64,000 nucleotides of DNA from Pseudomonas sp. C2B4 (GTDB taxonomy: Bacteria; Pseudomonadota; Gammaproteobacteria; Pseudomonadales; Pseudomonadaceae), in NCBI RefSeq assembly GCF_013359695.1, contig NZ_JABFMU010000019.1:1-64000 (forward strand), in the 5' to 3' direction. This document shows, one piece after another, positions 57,801-64,000 of this stretch (the first letter of the stretch is position 1; each line of letters begins with the position of its first letter). Position numbers and translations under genes: made by a program. Below the pieces are notes generated by a model that worked only from the letters and a program-made list of their open reading frames with translations, was not told the DNA's origin and made no database searches.

Positions 57801-58594
57801 GCAGCCTGCCGGTTTGCCAGACGCTGCTGCTGGAGCCGCATAACGGCGTGCTGCACATCACGCTTGATCGCCCGCAAAGCCGCAATGCCATGAGCTTGCA
57901 GATGGTCACCGAATTGCGTGCGGTGCTGGCAGCGGTGCGTGATGACCGCACTGTTCGCGCCCTGGTGATTGGCGGTGCCGGCGGACACTTCTGTTCTGGC
58001 GGCGACATCAAGGACATGGCCAATGCCCGCGCCCAGGGCGCGACGGCGTACCGCGAATTGAACCGTGCATTCGGCGCCCTGCTGGAAGAAACCCAGCACG
58101 CGCCTCAAGTGGTGATCACCGTACTGCAAGGCGCGGTGCTGGGTGGCGGCTTCGGACTGGCCTGCGTCAGTGATATCGCCATTGCCGAACACCAGGCGCA
58201 ATTCGGCCTGCCGGAAACCAGCCTCGGCCTGTTGCCGGCGCAGATTGCACCGTTCGTGGTCCAGCGCATCGGCCTGACCCAGGCCCGGCGCCTGGCTTTG
58301 ACGGCGGCACGCTTCGATGGCACCCAGGCGCGGCGCATGGGCCTGGTGCACTTTGTCGAGCATGACCCGCAGGCGTTGGCCGAACGCCTCGATGAGGTAC
58401 TGGCCCATGTGCTGTGTTGTGCGCCGGGGGCGAATGCGGCGACCAAGCAGTTGTTGTTGGCGAGTGCCGCGCAGCCAGCAGGTGAGCTGCTGGATCAGGC
58501 GGCCGAGTGGTTTAGCGAAGCGGTGACCGGAGCGGAAGGCGTCGAGGGGACCATGGCCTTTGTGCAAAAAAGAAAACCGGGGTGGGCCCTTTAA
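57797..58594 (+). CDS. atuE: AtuE, isohexenylglutaconyl-CoA hydratase
   Basis: A 265-residue crotonase-fold enzyme predicted to hydrate isohexenylglutaconyl-CoA. Oxyanion hole motifs: SRNAMSLQMVTEL (about 33-45), GGHFCSGGDIKDMA (about 64-77), and VLQGAVLGGGFGLACVSDIAIAE (about 113-135), with a Glu near FGLPETSLGLLPA. It overlaps atuD by 4 bp. The next gene, atuF, follows after 115 bp that hold a REP pair, so translation is not coupled across that gap. Confidence 0.86.
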   Translation: MSSLPVCQTLLLEPHNGVLHITLDRPQSRNAMSLQMVTELRAVLAAVRDDRTVRALVIGGAGGHFCSGGDIKDMANARAQGATAYRELNRAFGALLEETQHAPQVVITVLQGAVLGGGFGLACVSDIAIAEHQAQFGLPETSLGLLPAQIAPFVVQRIGLTQARRLALTAARFDGTQARRMGLVHFVEHDPQALAERLDEVLAHVLCCAPGANAATKQLLLASAAQPAGELLDQAAEWFSEAVTGAEGVEGTMAFVQKRKPGWAL

Positions 58595-58596
58595 AA

Positions 58597-58674
58597 GCAT
58601 CGCTGGCAAGCCAGCTCCCACAGGTTCTGTGAACGACAGAGATCCCTGTGGGAGCGGGCTTGCCCGCGATGAGG
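58597..58674. repeat. REP pair inside the atu operon
   Basis: GCATCGCTGGCAAGCCAGCTCCCACAG (58597-58623) faces CTGTGGGAGCGGGCTTGCCCGCGATGAGGC (58645-58674), between atuE and atuF. The subtype (GGCAAGCC core) differs from the usual copies. Such hairpins between operon genes often give different stability to upstream and downstream mRNA. Confidence 0.76.
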
Positions 58675-58709
58675 CCATCACTGCCACTGAACACTTTGAG
58701 AGAAAAACC

Positions 58710-60671
58710 ATGCCCGGATTCAGCAAAATCCTGATCGCCAACCGCGGTGAAATCGCCTGCCGCATCCAGCGCACCGCCCAGGCCCTGGGCTACCGTACCG
58801 TCGCCGTGTTCAGCGACGCCGATGCCGACGCGCTGCATGTGCACATGGCCGATGAAGCCGTGAACATCGGCCCGGCCCCGGTGCAACAGTCTTACCTGAA
58901 CATCCCGGCAATCATCGACGCCGCCCGCCGCACGGGTGCGGACGCTATCCATCCGGGTTACGGTTTTCTCTCGGAAAACGCCGGCTTCGCCCGCGCTTGC
59001 CAGCAGGCCGGCATCACCTTCATCGGCCCCAGCCCCGAAGCCATCGAACTGATGGGCAGCAAACGCCTGTCGAAAATCGCCATGATCAACGCCGGCGTGC
59101 CGTGCATCCAGGGTTATCAAGGCGCCGAACAGGATGACGCGACGCTCAGCCGCGAAGCCGAACGCATCGGCTATCCCCTGATGATCAAGGCCAGTGCCGG
59201 CGGCGGTGGGCGCGGTATGCGCCTGGTGCACGATGCCGGTGATTTGCTCGAGCAGATCCGCACCGCCCGCTCCGAAGCCCTGCACGGTTTCGGCAGCGAC
59301 GAACTGATCCTCGAACAGGCGCTGATCGAGCCGCGGCATGTCGAGGTTCAACTGTTCGGTGACCAGCACGGCAACCTGATCTACCTCGGCGAGCGTGATT
59401 GCTCCATCCAGCGTCGCCATCAGAAAGTCATCGAGGAAGCGCCCTGCCCGGTGATGACGGCTGAACTGCGCCAGGCCATGGGCGAGGCGGCGCTCAAGGC
59501 CGGTCGCGCGGTGAATTACGTCGGCGCGGGCACCGTGGAATTCCTGCTCGATGCACGCGGCCGGTTTTACTTCCTGGAGATGAACACCCGACTGCAGGTG
59601 GAACACCCGGTCACCGAATTGATCACCGGCCTGGACCTGGTGGCCTGGCAACTGAACATCGCCGAAGGACAACCGCTGCCGCTGCGTCAGGAGCACGTGC
59701 AACTCACGGGGCACGCCATGGAAGTGCGCCTGTATGCCGAAGACCCGACCCAGGGATTTCTGCCGCAAACCGGGCGCATCGCGGCCTGGGAACCGGCGCT
59801 GCAAAGTGGCGTAAGAGTCGATGATGGCCTGGTCGAAGGCGGACACATCAGCCCCTTTTACGATCCGATGCTGGGCAAGATCATCGCCCATGGCGCCACT
59901 CGCGAAGAGGTCCGTCGCAAGTTGCTGCGGGCGGTGCAGGACAGTGTGCTGCTGGGCGTGCAGAGCAACCAGCGTCTGCTCGCCAGCCTGTTGCAACACC
60001 CACAATTCATCAGCGGCGAATTCAGCACCGGATTCATCGCGCAGCATTTCGCTGACCAACCATGCCTGCACCCCCATGTGCCCGATGCGGAGGAGCTGGC
60101 CATTGCCGCCGCCCTGCTCTATCAAGCCTCGGCCCAGGCGCACCGTGGTCCTCTGGCCGGTTGGCGCAACAACGCCAGTGTGCCGCTGCACTATCGCCTG
60201 GGCCTGGAAGATCAGGCGTGGTTGGTGGAGCTGAATGCCGTACCGGGCGAGGCCTACCGGATTCAGATCGCCAGCCGCCGCCTTGAACTGAAGGTCATAG
60301 AGAGTGATGGACGCTGGGCCACCCTGGAAATCGATGGCATCCGTCGACGCTACGCCTACCGCCTGCAGAACGGGCAAATCTGTCTGTTCACCCGTCCGGG
60401 CAGTGTGTGCCTGACGGACCGGACCCAGGCCCTCGTCGGCAGCCAGGCCAGCGTCAGCAGCGGCACTCTCAAGGCGCCGATGGATGGCGCCATTGTTGAT
60501 GTGCTGGTCAGCGAGGGTAGCCCGGTGAGCAAGGGTCAATTGCTGGTGGTGCTGGAGGCCATGAAAATGGAGCACCCGCTCAAATCGGGCATCGACGGCG
60601 TGCTCAAGCGCTTGCAGGTGCGGGTTGGCGATCAGGTCAAGAATCGTCAGGTTTTGCTGGAGGTTGAATAA
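58710..60671 (+). CDS. atuF: AtuF, geranyl-CoA carboxylase biotin-carboxylase (alpha) subunit
   Basis: A 653-residue biotin-dependent subunit. Biotin carboxylase domain (1-450) with ILIANRGEIACRIQRTAQ, the ATP-grasp loop IKASAGGGGRGMR (about 157-170), ERDCSIQRRHQKVIEEAP and EMNTRLQVEHPVTE. A C-terminal carrier domain has the biotinyl lysine in LVVLEAMKMEHPLKSG (about 618-630). Partner of AtuC. The frame is open to 58560 through the REP pair, but ATG 58710 (MPGFSKILIANRGEIA) is the family start. AtuG and AtuH genes do not follow here. Confidence 0.9.
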   Translation: MPGFSKILIANRGEIACRIQRTAQALGYRTVAVFSDADADALHVHMADEAVNIGPAPVQQSYLNIPAIIDAARRTGADAIHPGYGFLSENAGFARACQQAGITFIGPSPEAIELMGSKRLSKIAMINAGVPCIQGYQGAEQDDATLSREAERIGYPLMIKASAGGGGRGMRLVHDAGDLLEQIRTARSEALHGFGSDELILEQALIEPRHVEVQLFGDQHGNLIYLGERDCSIQRRHQKVIEEAPCPVMTAELRQAMGEAALKAGRAVNYVGAGTVEFLLDARGRFYFLEMNTRLQVEHPVTELITGLDLVAWQLNIAEGQPLPLRQEHVQLTGHAMEVRLYAEDPTQGFLPQTGRIAAWEPALQSGVRVDDGLVEGGHISPFYDPMLGKIIAHGATREEVRRKLLRAVQDSVLLGVQSNQRLLASLLQHPQFISGEFSTGFIAQHFADQPCLHPHVPDAEELAIAAALLYQASAQAHRGPLAGWRNNASVPLHYRLGLEDQAWLVELNAVPGEAYRIQIASRRLELKVIESDGRWATLEIDGIRRRYAYRLQNGQICLFTRPGSVCLTDRTQALVGSQASVSSGTLKAPMDGAIVDVLVSEGSPVSKGQLLVVLEAMKMEHPLKSGIDGVLKRLQVRVGDQVKNRQVLLEVE

Positions 60672-60742
60672 GCCGCTAGGCGGAACCGTCGGGTTTGGCT
60701 ACGCTCAAAGCCTATCAGGACGCGGATACCAGGAACCCTGCG

Positions 60743-61294
60743 ATGCCTCAATGGCTGGTCATTGATCTGGAAGCCACCACCGATGAAGGTGGCTGGCCAG
60801 TAACAGAAATGGAAATCATCGAAATCGGCGCCACCCTGGTGGACCGCAAAGGGCGCGAAGTGGATCACTTCCAGTGCTTCGTGAGGCCACTGCGGCGGCC
60901 GCTGCTGACACCGTTTTGTCGGGCACTGACGCACATCACCCAGGCCGACGTCGATACGGCGCGGACGCTGGACGAGATTTGGCCGACATTCGAGCAATGG
61001 CTCGGGACGCATCACGCGCAACTGGAAGGTTGGGTCAGCTGGGGCGATTACGATCGCCAGCAGCTCGTACAGGAATGGCAGCGCCTGCAACTCGACAGCC
61101 TGCTGAGCCGTGTACCGCATATCAATCTCAAGCAGCGCTTTGCCAAGGCGCGTCGCCTGGAACGTCCGCTGGGGCTCAACGGTGCGCTGCAATTGGCCGG
61201 CCTGCAATTCACGGGGCTGCAACACCGGGCACTGGAGGATGCGCGCAATACCGCGCGCCTGCTGCCACAGATCTTCCCCCCTCTGGAGAGGTGA
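60743..61294 (+). CDS. DEDDh 3'-5' exonuclease domain protein
   Basis: A 183-residue exonuclease. The catalytic acids are Asp and Glu in [15 protein letters not shown] (about 5-19), Asp in [15 protein letters not shown], and the His-Asp of [17 protein letters not shown] (about 160-175), so the full DEDDh set is present. The closest known group is the KapD/ERI-1-like family that acts on RNA or DNA ends. The frame is open to TTG 60695, but ATG 60743 has AGGA 8 bp upstream. Role unknown. Confidence 0.82.
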   Translation: MPQWLVIDLEATTDEGGWPVTEMEIIEIGATLVDRKGREVDHFQCFVRPLRRPLLTPFCRALTHITQADVDTARTLDEIWPTFEQWLGTHHAQLEGWVSWGDYDRQQLVQEWQRLQLDSLLSRVPHINLKQRFAKARRLERPLGLNGALQLAGLQFTGLQHRALEDARNTARLLPQIFPPLER

Positions 61295-61355
61295 CGACGC
61301 CGGCCCCCTTGTGCATACTGGCCGGCCCTTTTTAGCCCTTTTCGAGGAATCGCCC

Positions 61356-61640
61356 ATGTTTAAAGTCAACGAGTACTTCGACGGCACCGTCAAGTCGATC
61401 GCCTTTGGCACCGCTGAGGGCCCGGCGACCATCGGCGTCATGGCTCCGGGCGAATACGAATTCGGCACCAGCCAGCGTGAAATCATGCACGTGGTGTCCG
61501 GCGCCCTGACCGTCAAGCTGCCTGACAGCAATGACTGGGAAACCTTCGCCGCCGGCAGCCAGTTCAACGTGCCCGCCAACAGCAAGTTCCAGCTGAAAGT
61601 GGCCGTCGACACCGCTTACCTGTGCGAATACCGCGGTTAA
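61356..61640 (+). CDS. ppnP: Pyrimidine/purine nucleoside phosphorylase PpnP
   Basis: A 94-residue cupin-like enzyme, formerly UPF0345, that cleaves several nucleosides with phosphate. Family blocks: [47 protein letters not shown] and [22 protein letters not shown]. Length matches the family. ATG 61356 follows CGAGGAA. A strong terminator follows the stop codon. Confidence 0.9.
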   Translation: MFKVNEYFDGTVKSIAFGTAEGPATIGVMAPGEYEFGTSQREIMHVVSGALTVKLPDSNDWETFAAGSQFNVPANSKFQLKVAVDTAYLCEYRG

Positions 61641-61665
61641 ACCCTCGGGTTTCACGGCGAAAAAA

Positions 61666-61695
61666 AACGCCCGTGTCCTTTAAGACACGGGCGTT
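61666..61695. terminator. Bidirectional terminator between ppnP and the MOSC gene
   Basis: AACGCCCGTGTC (61666-61677) pairs perfectly with GACACGGGCGTT (61684-61695) around the loop CTTTAA. It has an A-run on the left and a T-run on the right, so it serves both convergent genes. Confidence 0.9.
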
Positions 61696-61711
61696 TTTCA
61701 TTTCCAGGCGA

Positions 61712-62518
61712 TTATTCCAGGATCGTCACCGGCATGCCGACTTCAAGCCGGCCATTGCTGTCATTGACCAGATTCTGGCCAAACATCGCACCATCGGCCT
61801 CGGCACGGTATTTCTGCAAGGTGGCCAACGGTTCGCGATCTTCGCTGCGTACACCGGTTTGCGGGTCGATGGTCGTCAGAATGCAGCGTGAGCAAGACTT
61901 GACCACGCGGAACTCGACATCGCCGATGCGAATGCGTTTCCAGCCATCCTCGGCATAGGCGTCACTGCCTTCGATCACCAGATTCGGTCGAAAACGCAGC
62001 ATTTCCAGCGGACGACCGACCCGTTGCGACAGATCCTCCAGCGACGCCTGGCCGATCAGCAACAGCGGGAAACCGTCGGCGAACGCCACTTGATCGTCAT
62101 CCTTGCCGTAACCCGCCTGGGTAGTGCGTGCCCGATCCAGTGGCACTTGCACCAGGCGCGTGGGTTTGCCGATGAACTCACTGACCCAGGCTCCGGCGGC
62201 GTCGCCCGCATCCGGTACGCGCAAGGTGTCGCGCCAGATGGTCACGCCGCGCAATTCAGCGTCGCTGCCAGGCAAAGCGATATCGATCGGTGTATGGCCC
62301 GGCGCACTGAGGGTCAGCCCGCCATCGGCATTCCACAACGCCGATAGTTGGCTCATCTGCGCCACCGCCCGCTGGGTCAGGAAGCGCCCGCTGGCCTCGT
62401 CCACCAGCATCCAGCGTCGATCTCCGTCCAGCCCCAGCTTGTCGAGGCCGACCTGCTGCAAGGTTTCGCCCTTGCCGGATTTCAACGGATAACGGTAAAG
62501 CGCGCTCAGACGCAACAT
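61712..62518 (-). CDS. MOSC-domain protein (YcbX-like)
   Basis: A 268-residue protein with an N-terminal MOSC beta-barrel domain (LSALYRYPLKSGKGETLQQVGLDKLGLDGDRRWMLVD, 3-40) and a C-terminal MOSC domain with the probable molybdenum-cofactor cysteine in VKSCSRCILTTIDPQTG (about 205-220). YcbX-type proteins reduce N-hydroxylated compounds using the molybdenum cofactor. The E. coli protein carries an extra ferredoxin domain that is missing here, so an electron partner must be separate. The frame is open to 62575, but MLRLSALYRYPLKSG at 62518 fits the family. Confidence 0.82.
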   Translation of the reverse strand: MLRLSALYRYPLKSGKGETLQQVGLDKLGLDGDRRWMLVDEASGRFLTQRAVAQMSQLSALWNADGGLTLSAPGHTPIDIALPGSDAELRGVTIWRDTLRVPDAGDAAGAWVSEFIGKPTRLVQVPLDRARTTQAGYGKDDDQVAFADGFPLLLIGQASLEDLSQRVGRPLEMLRFRPNLVIEGSDAYAEDGWKRIRIGDVEFRVVKSCSRCILTTIDPQTGVRSEDREPLATLQKYRAEADGAMFGQNLVNDSNGRLEVGMPVTILE

Positions 62519-62588
62519 GGCCAGCTCCCTGGTGGACAAAAACGTCACCCTATACGAGCTTGATCGCTGAATCAAAGTGCAAAAACCA

Positions 62589-62690
62589 CTGTAGGAGCGA
62601 GCTTGCTCGCGAAAAATCCAAGGACGCCGCTGAGCATCCGGATTTACGCGTTATCGTTCACGACCATCGCGAGCGAGCTCGCTCCTACAG
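62589..62690. repeat. REP pair between the MOSC and cheV genes
   Basis: GTAGGAGCGAGCTTGCTCGC (62591-62610) faces GCGAGCGAGCTCGCTCCTAC (62669-62688). This subtype has CTTGC/GAGC cores and TAGG ends instead of TGGG. It lies right after the cheV stop codon. Confidence 0.75.
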
Positions 62691-62695
62691 GGTTA

Positions 62696-63631
62696 TCAGG
62701 CGGGCACTTCGTCCAGCATCAGGCGCTGGCGCACCACGTCGACCAGTTTGTCCGGCTGGAACTTGGAGAGGAAATTGTCACAGCCGACCTTCTTGACCAT
62801 CGAGTCGTTGAAACTGCCGGACAAGGACGTGTGCAGAACCACATAAAGGCCACGCAGGCGCGGGTCGTTGCGGATTTCGGTGGTCAGGCGATAGCCATCC
62901 ATCTCCGGCATTTCCGCGTCGGTGAAGACCATCAGCAGCTTATCGGTCATGTGCACGCCGGTATCGGCCCAGGCCTTGAGCATGTTCAAGGCCTTCAAGC
63001 CATCACTGGCAATGTGCATTTTCACGCCCAACTGACCCAGGGTGTCGCGCAATTGCGCCAACGCCACATTGGAGTCATCCACCAACAGCACTTCACGGCC
63101 ACGGGCACGCTCCAGCACCGGGTCGTCAAGCTTGTCGCGGGACACCTTGGCATTGTAAGGGACGATTTCAGCCAGGACTTTCTCCACGTCGATGATCTCC
63201 ACCAACTGGTCGTCGACCTTGCTGATGGCAGTCAGATAATGCTGGCGACCGGCACTGGACGGCGGCGGCAGAATCGCTTCCCAGTTCATGTTGACGATAC
63301 GGTCTACCCCACCGACCAGAAACGCCTGCACGGAACGGTTGTACTCGGTCACGATAATCGTACTGTTTGGCCCCGGCACCAGCGGACGCATGCCGATCGC
63401 CTGGGACAGATCGATCACCGGCAGGGTCTGGCCGCGCAAATTGACCACGCCGCAAACGAACGGGTGACGCTGCGGCATCAAGGTCAGTTTTGGCAGTTGC
63501 AGGACTTCCTGCACCTTGAACACGTTGATCGCGAACAATTGCCGTCCGGCGAGCCGGAACATGAGAATTTCCAGGCGATTCTCACCCACCAGTTGCGTAC
63601 GTTGGTCTACCGTATCGAGAATGCCAGCCAT
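62696..63631 (-). CDS. cheV: CheV-type chemotaxis coupling protein
   Basis: A 311-residue protein: CheW-like coupling domain (about 18-160; ILMFRLAGRQLFAINVFKVQEVL, GVVNLRGQTLPVIDLSQAIG) joined to a receiver domain (about 175-305) with VLLVDDSNVAL, phospho-Asp in MVFTDAEMPEMDG and Lys in DNFLSKFQPDKL. It links chemoreceptors to CheA and its phosphorylation may serve adaptation. ATG 63629-63631 has AGGAG 7 bp upstream; the frame to 63664 is not preferred. Pseudomonads carry several CheV proteins; no other chemotaxis gene is in view. Confidence 0.88.
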   Translation of the reverse strand: MAGILDTVDQRTQLVGENRLEILMFRLAGRQLFAINVFKVQEVLQLPKLTLMPQRHPFVCGVVNLRGQTLPVIDLSQAIGMRPLVPGPNSTIIVTEYNRSVQAFLVGGVDRIVNMNWEAILPPPSSAGRQHYLTAISKVDDQLVEIIDVEKVLAEIVPYNAKVSRDKLDDPVLERARGREVLLVDDSNVALAQLRDTLGQLGVKMHIASDGLKALNMLKAWADTGVHMTDKLLMVFTDAEMPEMDGYRLTTEIRNDPRLRGLYVVLHTSLSGSFNDSMVKKVGCDNFLSKFQPDKLVDVVRQRLMLDEVPA

Positions 63632-64000
63632 CAATGACTCCTGGGCTTGTACTGATGAATTCACTAATAGAGGGTTATCGGCTACGTTTGCCAGATCTTG
63701 ACCCCTCGCAAAATGCCATGCTCAAACATTGATGTCACATTAACATCATGCTTTACTGGCGCCGTGATTTTCATCTGCTACTCTTTTTCGGCACGACCAC
63801 GGTTTGCGCCATAGGTTCCGCTGCGTAAGGGATTCCCCTAGCAACAATCAGGCACAACCTGATATTCGCGATATCCAATAGCCATTAATGTGACGCCATT
63901 CTCATTGCATGAATGGAGTCAGGCTTTTGTGTGCGATCGCAGGTCAGTGGCCAACCACCCTCTCAAATAGTTCCCCGGCACGGATTCCAGCCGGCCGGAA
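63632..64000. other. Gap upstream of cheV with inverted repeats
   Basis: A 369-bp stretch to the window end. GTCACATTAA (63734-63743) recurs inverted as TTAATGTGAC (63885-63894), 141 bp apart. The first copy is centred in the local dyad GATGT-N7-ACATC, and a GATAT/ATATC dyad lies at 63861-63875. These could be operator sites of a divergent promoter, but no gene start is visible and no consensus promoter was recognised. Confidence 0.35.

Noticed and set aside
58512..60575. A 687-codon leftward frame opposite atuF
   Set aside because: The other strand encodes biotin carboxylase motifs throughout; the frame is low-complexity shadow.

Overview
The window is chromosomal DNA of a fluorescent Pseudomonas, most likely of the P. 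fluorescens group. The pyoverdine locus, the PvdS sigma factor, the GC-rich coding sequence and the many paired REP elements of the type GGGAGCGAGCCTGCTCGCGAA all point that way. I support 53 gene-level features. No rRNA, tRNA, insertion sequence, phage or CRISPR array was seen.

Layout. (1) 1-9870: ordinary metabolic and transport genes: a rhtA-type exporter, a TetR/SDR divergent pair, an isomerase-like DsbA-fold protein, an MDR oxidoreductase with a divergent LysR regulator, aminopeptidase P, a cysteine desulfurase, a LysE exporter and two small lipoproteins. (2) 9871-17510: organosulfur scavenging. msuE-msuD-msuC-sfnR runs rightward and sfnB-metI-metQ runs leftward. Both units have a -24/-12 (sigma-54) promoter and the same dyad, ACTGTT-N8-AACAGT, about 83 bp upstream of the -24 element. 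This makes them a likely SfnR regulon. (3) 18512-26673: ferripyoverdine processing, fpvGHJK-fpvCDEF in overlapping or abutting order, then mbtH and pvdH on the other strand, each with a perfect PvdS box (TAAAT-N16-CGT). (4) 26713-33941: a GNAT protein, the dsbS-dsbR two-component system and the dsbD-dsbE-dsbG operon. A low-GC hemopexin-like gene, broken by one in-frame TGA, separates dsbR from dsbD. (5) 34043-50215: an alpha/beta hydrolase, the 4,327-residue pyoverdine synthetase pvdL, the Fur-controlled pvdS, and a hydroxyornithine-acyltransferase-like gene with its own PvdS box. (6) 50626-60671: a periplasmic binding protein, then atuR and the divergent atuABCDEF cluster for acyclic terpene (citronellol/geraniol) breakdown, with two inverted copies of a 16-bp AtuR-type operator. 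(7) 60743-63631: a DEDDh exonuclease, ppnP, a MOSC protein and cheV.

How the genes work together. Under iron limitation Fur should release pvdS. PvdS would then drive pvdH (diaminobutyrate supply), mbtH (NRPS partner), pvdL (first synthetase) and the acyltransferase. The fpv genes reduce ferripyoverdine in the periplasm and recover the iron. Under sulfate limitation SfnR with sigma-54 would switch on FMNH2-dependent desulfonation (msuEDC) and the sfnB-metIQ uptake unit, which here lacks a MetN ATPase gene.

The observations I consider most worth following are the shared SfnR-type dyad, the MetN-less importer, the hemopexin-like gene with a single nonsense codon, the REP pair translated as the N-terminus of FpvD, and the tandem GGTTAATC repeat before dsbD. 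All family assignments rest on reading the translated sequences and on recalled family features. No database search was run.
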